A DNA stretch of 64,000 nt from Apiosordaria backusii. Its lineage: Eukaryota; Ascomycota; Sordariomycetes; Sordariales; Lasiosphaeriaceae. Positions 1-9,180 of this stretch are shown here, piece after piece. The translations under genes and the position numbers were made by a program. The notes under the pieces are model-generated. The model saw only the letters and a list, made by a program, of their open reading frames with translations, searched no databases and was not told where the DNA came from. The DNA lies in contig JAUKTV010000012.1 of NCBI GenBank assembly GCA_030549205.1, positions 434,001-498,000 of the forward strand, read 5' to 3'. The first letter of the stretch is position 1. Each line of letters opens with the position of its first letter.

Positions 1-354
1 ATGGCCGGAGGGGGGACGGAGCGGATGGACATGGTGCCGTCAGCTGTAAGTCTAATTTTCCATGTTATTTACTGACTGTGTATCTAGGTGGGCGGCGAAG
101 CCGGACTCTGCAACCTCCTCGTGGTGCCGCCTGGGAACACTGCCTTTTTCTGTTCTTTCTTCGAAGTTGGAAAGAAGGCAAAGCCAGTGCAGAGACGCAT
201 TCCCTTTGACCAAGCCTTGACAAAATCAGTCCAGGATTTCTTCATATTTTACCTGATGTGTGTAGGTAGGCTCCTTATCAAGAGGTCAGCTAATGTTCAA
301 TACTGTCCTGTCTTCCAATGTAACATCATCTTTCCTTTAATGACCATATTATGA
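1..354 (+). CDS. Possible 3' part of a gene entering from the left edge
   Basis: An open frame at 1-45 can be joined through a 42-nt candidate intron (46-87: GTAAGT donor, ACTGAC branch-like site, CTAG acceptor) to an open frame at 88-354 ending in TGA... frame closure at 352-354. The product would be about 103 residues, with a Phe/Cys-rich middle and no motif I recognise. The intron is shorter than the others in the window (52-109 nt). The ATG at base 1 may be internal to a gene starting outside the window. I keep it only because the splice signals are good; chance is a fair alternative. Confidence 0.2.
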
Positions 355-1686
355 CCGTCTTCTGGGTCCTTTAAGACCTTCATCGGTGTTCTAAGAGCTG
401 TAACATGGTGGTCACCTCCCTCGCCTGTGGTGGGGTCACTACGTAGGTATTGTCTCACGTAACAACACCTCCGAGGGTTTACAGGCTTTTTAGTCTCTCT
501 ATTCCGTCACTGTGCGAAGTCCCTCCTGTGCTGCGACTACCGACTGCCAAAGCTCGTCCAGTGCCGGGTTCGAGCCCTGGTCTAATTTGTGCTGCTTAAG
601 GTAAGGTAGCTCACGAGTTGAGGGTCAGCTGCAGTGTAACCACCGAGCTGAACTTTTAGATCCTCACACATGGAAGCCATTGGATAGTGAAAATAGGCAA
701 GTAAAATCTCATCCGAATTTCCCTGGGGCGAAGGGCATTCATGACCACAGAAAGATGAATATGCCATCCTGTGCTTTTGCTCTTGCAAGCATTCATGGAT
801 GTCTCCCGTGACACGAGAGAGTCAGCCTTCTAAGTGCAGCGTTGCTGGGGGTGGACGCCATTGGATCATACCTTTGCTTGCTGCTCATCCATTCAGATAC
901 CCTTTGTTCACTGCCACTCTCACTGTTCCACCAGGCTGTTCAAATGCGGAGTGCAACTCACCGTATGACAAAAAGCTGTTGAAATGCGGAGCGCTTACCA
1001 TCCGAATTCCCAAGGGATGCACTGTTGCCAAGTTTAGAGTAGAGCTGACATGCTGTCAGACATCGAGCCATGGTTTCTCTCCGAAGCTCGACCGAGGAGC
1101 TCCAAGGCTCTGACCTAAGTACATCCACAATATTTAGGAAGAGAAAGTTTACCACTGGCTGAAATTGAATTAGGACATCGAGGAAGAGAAAGTAAATGAC
1201 TGGCTGAAATTGGATTTGCTTCTGAGTTGTTGGATGTTTGACCAACACCACGAGAGACATGGAGTATTGTGGACAAGTTATCTTGGGTCCGATATAGGAT
1301 GGTGAGATCATCATGGTGTTCTCTTACACAAACATCATGACCAACACCATTGTCGTTGGTCTGACCTAAGATAAACCTGCTCTGTTATGTCTGATGGTGA
1401 ACAAAAGCTATTGGCCAACTATGATAGGTGGAAGCTGGTACGTATGGTGTTGAAAAGGATGCTTGGCATAGCTATTTCCTAGCGTTCAACCTAACGACGC
1501 GTAAGATCTTGATGCTATTCGCGTCAAACATGTTACCTAAGAGCAGTCATAGGCACCAACGGAAACTCACCTCCTTCCTGATGTGGTGATGAGGCGCTGT
1601 TGAGATTTACCAACAGCTTACTCCTTACAGCCGTTTTATGCTGGCCCCGACACCTCCACGAGCATATCCCTTCCCTCAAGCAGAGC
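355..1686. other. Intergenic, no supported gene
   Basis: No open frame here has recognisable protein character. Positions 562-582 contain a perfect tRNA T-arm / B-box-like string (CCGGG, loop TTCGAGC, CCTGG), but no matching acceptor stem, D-arm or A-box is visible around it. A direct near-repeat of the phrase GAAATTGGATT/GAAATTGAATT with its flanks occurs at about 1140-1215. Confidence 0.5.
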
Positions 1687-1693
1687 TATATAA
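1687..1693 (+). promoter_or_regulatory. TATA box of the 113-aa secreted protein gene
   Basis: TATATAA sits 150 nt upstream of the ATG at 1843, followed by a long CT-rich stretch (about 1695-1840) typical of highly expressed fungal promoters and leaders. This is a positional inference; the transcription start is unknown. Confidence 0.5.
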
Positions 1694-1842
1694 CTTGCCT
1701 CCACCCTCACTTGAATCTCCATTCGATCCTCACCACCCTCATCTCCAACATCTTCATCTCTGATACCTTCATCTCCGACATCTCCACCTCTACATCTTCC
1801 CAGACTCTCTCAACCAAATCCCTACCACCACCCACACTCAAA

Positions 1843-2184
1843 ATGCAGCTCACAATCCTCCTCACCACCCTCCTCATCACCCTCGCCGCCGCCGCTCCGG
1901 CACCCACCCCCGAGGAACCCACCCTCGAAGCCCGTCAATCCGTCGTCCGCGTCCAGTTCGAACTCGAGCGCGACACGACCTTCATCCAGCGCGAGATTCG
2001 CGCCGGAGGCGGGGTCTTCAACCGCAACGGCAACCTCTTCTCCGCGCTCATTGTCAGTGGCCCGAGCAACGCCCGCTGCCAGGCTTTCAACGGCAACACC
2101 GCTGTTGGGGCGGCGATTGTCCCTGGGCGGGAGGTTGTGTACAACAACAGGAATGGGGCTTTTGTTACTCAGGTGCGGTGTTAG
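1843..2184 (+). CDS. Small secreted protein (113 aa), function unknown
   Basis: The ATG at 1843 is chosen because it has a CAAA upstream context and starts a textbook signal peptide (basic-free n-region, Leu/Ile/Thr core, Ala-rich end near residues 16-20). A longer open frame reaches back to 1600 but lacks protein character and overlaps the TATA box. A short acidic Pro/Thr spacer follows, with a possible processing site at EAR (about residues 29-31). The mature part is Arg/Asn/Val-rich with only two cysteines, one in SNARC and one at the very C-terminus, which could form a single disulfide. There is no intron. The protein is probably extracellular. I recognise no family; a small effector-like or cell-wall protein is possible. 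Confidence 0.75.
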   Translation: MQLTILLTTLLITLAAAAPAPTPEEPTLEARQSVVRVQFELERDTTFIQREIRAGGGVFNRNGNLFSALIVSGPSNARCQAFNGNTAVGAAIVPGREVVYNNRNGAFVTQVRC

Positions 2185-3620
2185 AGAACACACCCTTGGG
2201 GGTTAGGTTATTGGGGGTAGAATGTTGCGGAGTAGGGATTAAGGGGATGTTGTAGCAGCAGTACGCGTCACGGAGATACACCCTGAAGCAGCACACGGGT
2301 GGTTCGTGGTTGCATGTGGTGGAAAGCTTTTATCTCTTTGTTCTCTTCTCGAACTCGTTTAGTTCAGACACTCGTTTCATGAAGCTTTATGTTATTAACA
2401 AGTCCTTATCAATTCAGATTATAACAGCTACTGAAATAAGGTACCCATCCTGATCAACTCTTCCCACTTGAACTTTGTCCCTCCTCCACTTGAACACGTT
2501 CAGCCTTTTTCTTACTGGGAGGACCAACGGGGTCATATGCCACTCCATCAACGCAACCTGAGTCTGATGCTCGGCCTGCAGCTTATCATTGTTATTTAGT
2601 GAGCTTGAACTTGGAAGCAGGTATCCTGTGATGCGTGAGGCTGGGAGGGTATGGTCTACCTGTGCTATTTACGAGTAGCATGAAGATTTTCCCTGTTATG
2701 TCTTTGATGGCATGGCCCTGTGAGAATGTAAGCTTCACTTGAATGAGCGAAGTGAGGAGAAGCAGGACATTTAAGGCCTTCAAATCTGCATAAGTCGTGA
2801 TGATACACGTTATGAAACCAAAGTCAAGTGTGTTCAGATGGTGGGCTGCGAATGGCCCATGCATATACATTTATCCGGTGAGATCCCTGCCCCTTCTACG
2901 ATGGCATCTGATTGAGGCGCAGCAGCGGTGGGTAAGGCCAGCGGCTGACCATACACCTGCAGGGAGGCTGGAGGCAAGGCAGTTGTGCAGGCTCCCAACT
3001 TGACAACAAAACATAAAATTTGTTGGCATTTTCCGAATTCAAGTCCGGTGTCGGGCCATTCAGGGGGCGAAAAGAGGTGATAAGGGGCTAGGGTTAGGGT
3101 CGTCGCCAAGAGGGATGGCTGTTACTTTCCTCTCGACTGGCCATCTTCCGACTGGGAGGTGATGGGTTGCACTGAGTCACTTGTCCCGGTTTGGCATTAC
3201 GACTTTCACATATTAATCAATACTTCTTCCAGAATTGTGCACGTTCATATCCAGATGTGACTGCACGACAGACTTTGCAACCTGGACCGCGGGGAGAAGG
3301 AGATGGCGTGAACACGTGGAGTGATTGGTATGCGTGGTCAGTGAGAGTCTAGAAGGATACGAGGATAGGAAATGAAGCTTCTGGGGCTGATATTGGTGGC
3401 AAAATGTCTGTCGACACTGAGTTGCAAATTTTCAAGATGAACAGTACCGGGTATAGTGGATCTTGGAAATGTCCATCTTCGAGGTCTTTATCTTGGAGTT
3501 GTTCACCAGTGTTATGGGCTTACGGCTGGAAAATAGAATATAAGGGTTAAATAGTATTGGAATTAATTGATAGGAGGAAAAGAAGAAGAAGTCTATTGTA
3601 GGATATAGGAGTTCTATTAA
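2185..3620. other. Intergenic, becoming AT-rich towards the transposon
   Basis: No gene is supported. From about 3500 to 3620 the sequence is clearly more AT-rich than its surroundings, matching the AT-rich flank on the other side of the transposon (5489-5620). This may be an older degraded repeat into which the element inserted, which is an inference from base composition alone. Confidence 0.4.
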
Positions 3621-3670
3621 ATAACGTATATTATAAGCGAGTGACCCATATAAGCGAGTGACCCACTTCC
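3621..3670. repeat. Left terminal inverted repeat of the pogo-type element
   Basis: It is perfectly inverted with respect to 5439-5488. Within it the 17-mer TATAAGCGAGTGACCCA occurs twice in direct tandem (3632-3648 and 3649-3665), so each terminus carries two adjacent copies, which may be a double transposase-binding site. Confidence 0.95.
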
Positions 3671-5487
3671 CACCACACCGTAACAAACTATCCTCAATTA
3701 TACCGCAACAACACTAGGAAGCAACTACAATTATATTAGAAACGGCTGAATCAGATGATTCCCCAGCCTCCTGGCAAGTGCGCACGTTATGGCCAGGCTT
3801 GCCGCACACACCACAGCACCGAACCCTCGCACGATCTCCCCCTGCATTACTACTATCCGGCTGCGTTTCTTGCACTCCCTCCCTATCCACGGCCTTCTGA
3901 TCCAGTAGATCCTGTGCCTCTTGTATAGTAAGTGACCCTCCAAGCCTCACACGTGTTTTTTTGGCTCTCCGGCGTTTGCTTAGTGCCTCATTGGCCTTAC
4001 GGAGCGAAGAGACCTCTGCACGAAGGAGAGCCACTTGGTGCATTATAGCCGTTGTACCCTTAGTAAGCTGGTCTACCGCAGCCAACATTGAAGTCGGGGA
4101 GCTATTTTGATGGTTAGTAATGCGAGTCTTAATGAGCGTTGACTGTGAGTTGGCTTCTCGAGGGTTGTGTGGTGTTTGGGAGACCCAAGGTTGTGCAGTG
4201 CCGGGCCGTGAGTTTGGAGGTGTTGGCGTACGAAGCTTTACATCCAGCTTAGAAAGCACCTTCTCTGGATCGTATGGCACAAGGCCAGCACCCGCAAAGC
4301 CACCCTGTATATTCTTCTCCGTTATAGAGGCGAAGAAGGCCTCGCGGAAGGCATAGAGGAACTCGAGCTTGCTTATGTGGTTGATATGCATGCGCATCAA
4401 GTCCTCGATCTGGCGACCGTACGCCTGTTTTAGCGGCCCAAAGCAGCCAACATCGAGTGGCTGAAGGAGGTGGGAGGAGTGTGGAGGCATGCAGAGCGTA
4501 ATAATATTGTTCTGCTGGCAGTGGCGCTCGAATTCGGTCGAGTGGTGGCTTTCGTGGCCGTCGAGGATCAATAACCGGTATTTGCCCTTTGTGCGAGACG
4601 CTGTGTAATAGTCGAAGTGCTTGATCCAATCTAGGCCTACCGCATTGGTAGTCCAGCCATTATCGGTGGTTGCGATGCGCCAGGTAGACGGTAGGTTGCA
4701 CTCGGTATACCAGTTGGCAAGGTGGTACTGCGCGGCTAAGATGATGAAAGGAGGGATGGCCCAGCCGAGGGCATTGACTCCCTGGATCACCGTTGCCCAT
4801 TCGCGGTTGCCAGGCTGGGCCAGTTTCGCCTTGCTAAAGCCGTCTGAGGTCGTAACTACCATGCCCGCGAAGATAATACCCATCATAAACCCAGTCTCGT
4901 CGAAGTTGTAAACATCGTCATCCACGATACCGTACTTAGCCTTAGTGTTCCGCCCAAGCGCGAACCACTCGCTAATGACCTTTGGATCCTCACACTTGGC
5001 CCTCTGGTAGTCGTATCTACGCGTAAAACGCGTACGGAGCTGTGGCTGGCGTTTGACGAAGTTGTGTGCCCAGAGCTTGCCAACAGGGGGCGCGTCGCGT
5101 ACGCGTAGCAGTTGGTTGGCCATATCTTCCACACCACGTAATCTTGGTGGAAAAGCTCGCGCACATAGCTCAATAACGTATTGAACAATAGCATCCTCTT
5201 CGGATTGAGTGAGCTTCTTCGATTTGGGCGTAGTATCGCGTCGTGCAGGCCGGCCAGCGCGCCGACGCCCTAGAGTCTTACGATCGACTCCATAGATCTT
5301 GGCTGCGGCTCGTTCGCTTAGATTCTTGTCGTTTTGAAGCGCTTGGAGGGCTAAAATTATGTGGGCTTCATTTGAATTAGAAGGCATCTTGGATGGTTGA
5401 GGAAATTGTTGTTGAGTGCGAAGGTGTCATGTCACGAAGGAAGTGGGTCACTCGCTTATATGGGTCACTCGCTTATAATATACGTTA
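3622..5487 (-). mobile_element. Complete pogo/Fot1-type Tc1-mariner DNA transposon
   Basis: A 50-bp perfect inverted repeat (3621-3670 and 5439-5488) brackets one intact transposase frame. If the TA at 3622-3623 and 5486-5487 is the target-site duplication, as is usual for Tc1/mariner/pogo elements, the element itself is 3624-5485 (1,862 bp) with 47-bp terminal inverted repeats. Identical termini, a TA duplication and an uninterrupted 557-codon transposase point to recent insertion and no visible RIP damage. Both flanks are AT-rich. Confidence 0.93.
3714..5387 (-). CDS. DDE transposase, pogo/Fot1 family (557 aa)
   Basis: This enzyme would bind the terminal repeats and cut and paste the element at TA sites. 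The N-terminus (about 1-50) is a Psq-type helix-turn-helix followed by a short basic region; residues about 55-120 match a CENP-B-type DNA-binding segment. The catalytic DDE/DDD core has its first Asp in NFDETG, its second in LILDGHESH and its third in LLQPLDVG. Exactly 35 residues separate the second and third Asp (DD35D), as in pogo/Fot1. The C-terminus holds a coiled-coil-like region and a CCHC zinc knuckle (CGVCGKPGHNVRTC). The frame is uninterrupted and intronless from the ATG at 5387. Length is normal for fungal Fot1-like transposases, and all catalytic residues are present, so the element may be autonomous. Confidence 0.93.
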   Translation of the reverse strand: MPSNSNEAHIILALQALQNDKNLSERAAAKIYGVDRKTLGRRRAGRPARRDTTPKSKKLTQSEEDAIVQYVIELCARAFPPRLRGVEDMANQLLRVRDAPPVGKLWAHNFVKRQPQLRTRFTRRYDYQRAKCEDPKVISEWFALGRNTKAKYGIVDDDVYNFDETGFMMGIIFAGMVVTTSDGFSKAKLAQPGNREWATVIQGVNALGWAIPPFIILAAQYHLANWYTECNLPSTWRIATTDNGWTTNAVGLDWIKHFDYYTASRTKGKYRLLILDGHESHHSTEFERHCQQNNIITLCMPPHSSHLLQPLDVGCFGPLKQAYGRQIEDLMRMHINHISKLEFLYAFREAFFASITEKNIQGGFAGAGLVPYDPEKVLSKLDVKLRTPTPPNSRPGTAQPWVSQTPHNPREANSQSTLIKTRITNHQNSSPTSMLAAVDQLTKGTTAIMHQVALLRAEVSSLRKANEALSKRRRAKKTRVRLGGSLTIQEAQDLLDQKAVDREGVQETQPDSSNAGGDRARVRCCGVCGKPGHNVRTCQEAGESSDSAVSNIIVVAS

Positions 5488-5488
5488 T
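5439..5488. repeat. Right terminal inverted repeat of the pogo-type element
   Basis: This is the reverse complement of 3621-3670 without mismatch, including the internal tandem 17-mer. It lies 52 nt upstream of the transposase ATG and so also serves as promoter-proximal sequence for the transposase. Confidence 0.95.
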
Positions 5489-7248
5489 AGGAGGGCTTAT
5501 TTAAAAGTTAACTATTAAATTATTAGACTATTATTAAACTATCGGACTTCAGAAAGGTCTATAATGAATATACTGTCTTTAAGTTTAAACCCCTAATAAC
5601 TAGATGACCCGGCATTGCCCTTTCTGCGCCTGCTTAGTTTGTGCATTCACACATTTTGACACATATCACACATATTTGAACAAAACACGCTAGCCTAGTA
5701 GTAAGAGATAGTTAAGAAGATGGCAGCCTCGGAATCCGGAATCCGGAAACATACACTCAGCGCCAAAGGTCATGTTGACTGTTAGCGATGGAAGCGAGCA
5801 CAAGAGCCGACCTGGTTGGGCTCAAGCAGTTGCTTGACTTTGCAGGCCAAGTTTGAAACCTTCTCAAGCGAGGTCACGAAGAAGAATACTCGGAAAAGAC
5901 AAACCGAAAATACATTGCAAAGACTCATGCAGACCCTCGTGGTCAAGCTCGGATGGCAGTCAGGCCGTCTTGGAACTCGACAGCCAAAGCGCGTCTCCCC
6001 ACCACTTTTGTCTGCGCATTTAATCTGGAAACCATAGATGATGTCAACACGGCCCCAAAAACAATAGCAAGAGATGGCTCCTGACAAATCGCCCGGGCCA
6101 AAGCCGAGTCAGTCCACGTGAAGCCTTTGACGGCAATATATGTGAGTACTGTTGGGCCGAGACGAACATTCTAGACTTGACGAAGCCACTCTTTGTGACT
6201 GCCGCTGGCAGTTGAGGAAGCAAAGCACTTGGCAGACAGCGGCCCAACATTAACACGAGCGGGCTGAAACCAGGCAGCCAGAGGCCATTGACCGTACACT
6301 TACACCAGGATCCCGGCATTCCTCTCTGGATCAAGATCACAGCCTGGAGATCATTGATTTCCAACCAGTGATGGACAAATGTGTGTGTGTGCCAAACAAT
6401 AAACGGGCAACAGAAAAACGGCCACCGGTACCCATTCACCCGCCGACGCTCGTTGGGACCCGGCATCCCACATCCAGCATAGCATCACATCACCTGAATG
6501 CTTCCCTCCCTTTCCAACCTTTCTTGTATCCAGGTTGATCGTTCATCTTCTTTTCGGGCCGCCCGATGGGATGCCACGTTTTGCAGTAGCGTTTTTCTGG
6601 GGAGCAGAATTTATCCTGCCAACCAGCAACCTCTGCAGTCTTTACTTCTCATGTGTCTCGTCGCCGCAGTGGCAACGTGGGCATCCGCAGCCGCCGAAAT
6701 CGAGGTGGTGTGTGTGGCATACCACATGGCTTTCATCTATTTACCCCAGTTCCTGTCATGTTTCGGCCTCTTGGCTTTCCCACTCTTTTGCATCGAGACT
6801 GTCCTTCTTTTACCCAATGTGGCAACTCCTAGAGCTTGCCTTCCCAGCAAATTGTGTATACACTCCTTCTATATGACCTGGCTGTCCTATCACAAATCTG
6901 CCGTATACTCAGCCTGATCAGGGGAGACCACCCTGGATGACGTCGGTCCCACACCCTCCCATTGGTCAGATGGGGAAACGACCACTAAAAGGGGTACCTT
7001 GTTTATTTACCCCACACGCAACCCAATCAAGGGAGGATTGCCGCCGAAAAGGTTCCAGCGTCTTCATATCACCCGCCAAATCTATTTGGATATTGTCGCC
7101 TTCAATATCGGCCCCGTACTTGACGCCCAGATGGCTGCCATGTGCTCGGCATTTCAACCATGCTGTCTGGTACGACGGCAGTTGCTTCCGAATGGAACAA
7201 TCTTGGAAGAAATGGAGAATACCATGTTTTTGGCCGCCTCGAAAAAGA
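5489..7248. other. Intergenic: AT-rich transposon flank, then upstream region of the DUF1996 gene
   Basis: Positions 5489-5620 are strongly AT-rich. The rest, to 7248, contains only open frames without protein character. A plus-strand frame at 6498-6917 looks hydrophobic but has no recognisable domain and is rejected. The segment next to 7249 is presumably the promoter of the DUF1996 gene. Confidence 0.4.
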
Positions 7249-7256
7249 TATATAAG
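7249..7256 (+). promoter_or_regulatory. TATA box of the DUF1996 gene
   Basis: TATATAAG lies 169 nt before the ATG at 7418 and is followed by a pyrimidine-rich leader (7310-7370). The position fits a start site near 7280, giving a 5' leader of about 130 nt. Confidence 0.5.
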
Positions 7257-7417
7257 CCCCACCCCCCAAATGGCCCTCGTCGTCGTCCCGGTTGAAGTTC
7301 TGGTTCAGTAACCGTTCCACAGTCACCACCCCTTTCCCCTTCCCCCTCGTTTTCCCCCCAGCGAAGGCTGCTGTTGTAAGACCCCAGATCAACAACAAAA
7401 GAAGGAGACCCAAAAAA

Positions 7418-8682
7418 ATGCTTTGGACGTCGCTCTTCCTCGCGGCTCTTGCCGAGGCGGCCCCCAAGGCCAGCCCCAACCCCCAGTTCGGCGGCGCAGG
7501 AGGTCTGACCATGCTTCGATTCGGCTGCACCCAGCTCGTCATCGACCGCATCGACCCCCTCGTCAACCCAGGCCAGATCCCCTCCCCCCACATCCACCAA
7601 ATCATCGGCGGCAACTCCTTCAACGCCACCATGCCCACCGACGACCTCTCCCAGCACTCCACCTGCACCACCTGCTCCTTCGCCGACGACTTCTCCAACT
7701 ACTGGACCGCCAACCTCTACTTCAAGGCCCGCAACGGGTCTTATAAGCGTGTCCCCCAGTTCTCCGCCCCATTGCAGTTCAACGACCGCTTCTCGACCCA
7801 GATCAACGGCGGTATCCTGATCTACTACGTCTCTGCTCAGCCCGGTAAAATCACCGCCTTCAAGCCTGTAAGTCTCCTTTACCCCTGAGTCCTCACTCAG
7901 CTCCTTTACATCCCCTTCCCCCCTCCCCTCCCCGCACCTCGCTCTCTCCCGTGAACTGACATTCCCCGTTCCTTAGGGCTTCCGCATGCTAGTAGGCGAC
8001 CCCAACGTCCGCTCCCGCCCCGACCAGAAACTCCGCCGCCAAAACTGCTTCCGCTGCTACTCCGGCCCCAACCACCAAGGCGACGTCGGCGCCCCCTGCT
8101 CAGACAACAACTACGACACCGAGGCCTTCCCCACCAAGCCCTGCCCCGGCGGCATCCGCTCCAACATCCACTTCCCCACCTGCTGGGACGGCAAGAACCT
8201 CGACACCCCCAACCACCAAGACCACGTCGCCTACCCCACCTCCGGCCCCGCCGACTTCTTGTCCCTCGGCGGTAACTGCCCCGCCTCCCACCCCGTCCGC
8301 ATCCCCCAGCTCATGTACGAGGTCTTCTGGGACACCTCCAAGTTCGCCAACCGCGCCGACTGGCCCAGCGACGGCTCCCAGCCTTTCGTCCTCTCCACCG
8401 GTGACCCGACCGGCTTGGGGCAGCACGCCGATTACGTCTTCGGCTGGAAGGACGATTCCCTCCAGAGGGCGATGGACACTTCGGGTTGCTTCGGTGCCAG
8501 CTGCGCCAACTTGAGGACGCAGTCCCTCGACCAGGCGAGGAGGTGCGCGGTGAAGCCGAATGCGAAGGAGGATTATGATAGCTGTGAGTCTCCCCTCGTT
8601 TATCCCCCTCCCTAGGAGTGTGTATATTGACAACGCTGGAAAAAAAACAGGGCTCTCCTCTCTTCCCGGCGTCGGTGCCTAG
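7418..8682 (+). CDS. Secreted DUF1996-domain protein (362 aa)
   Basis: Exons 7418-7867, 7977-8583 and 8651-8682; introns of 109 nt (GTAAGT...TTAG) and 67 nt (GTGAGT...ACAG) restore one frame. The product begins with a signal peptide (about residues 1-14, ending AEA). The DUF1996 domain follows, with its usual features: an early FGC cysteine, H-IHQIIGGN, CTTCSFADDFSNYWT, the PGFRMLVGDP block spanning the first splice junction, and NCFRCYS, HFPTCWDGKN, HPVRIPQL and GRADW-like segments. The predicted end (WLSSLPGVGA) resembles the Pro/Gly-rich tail of relatives. Such proteins are extracellular and abundant in plant-associated and saprotrophic fungi; the biochemical role is unknown. A TATA box and CT-rich leader suggest strong expression. 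The tiny last exon is the least certain part. Confidence 0.88.
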
Positions 8683-9180
8683 ACGGCTCATCTGCTTTAT
8701 CATCGTTGTGAAAAGAATGGAAACAGGGGAAGGGAAAGAAAGGGGCGTTGTTGTTGAATAATCGCTCACTTTTTCATTCTTTGTTTATACACACCAAACA
8801 TTGTGCAACTTGACCCTTGTTGTCAAGAAATCTCTTCAAGTTGTGCTTACCTACCTTACCTTATTGTTGCATCATATATTTCGGCCTTGAATCATATCAC
8901 TATTAGATTGAAATCTTCGTACCTACCTACCTAAGCTTTGTGTCAGTAGATGTTGTGCTATGTCCCAGAGCATGTGATCGATGTATCTTACCTGCTCTGT
9001 GACGGACCCATCCCCAATAATCTTAACTTGTCGACGGTTAGTGTAACATCATCTGCTGATAATTACGGAACATATGAAGTGCACTTGAAAGCTTGCGCTG
9101 ATTGATTCTCTAGAACGGTAATAATATCGAGCCGACCCGTCTAAGAAAAGTCAAATGATATGGAATCCCACGTTTTGAAC
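8683..9180. other. Intergenic between convergent genes
   Basis: This holds the 3' flanks of the DUF1996 gene (plus) and the zinc-finger gene (minus). It contains short TACC/TTACCTACC repeats at 8850-8930 and no supported gene. Confidence 0.5.

Noticed and set aside
562..582. Possible tRNA gene (perfect T-arm with TTCGAGC loop)
   Set aside because: No acceptor stem, D-arm, anticodon arm or A-box could be paired around it in either strand; a lone B-box-like string is expected by chance.
6498..6917. 139-aa hydrophobic open frame
   Set aside because: No start context, no domain, and it lies in the upstream region of the DUF1996 gene; codon use does not look coding.
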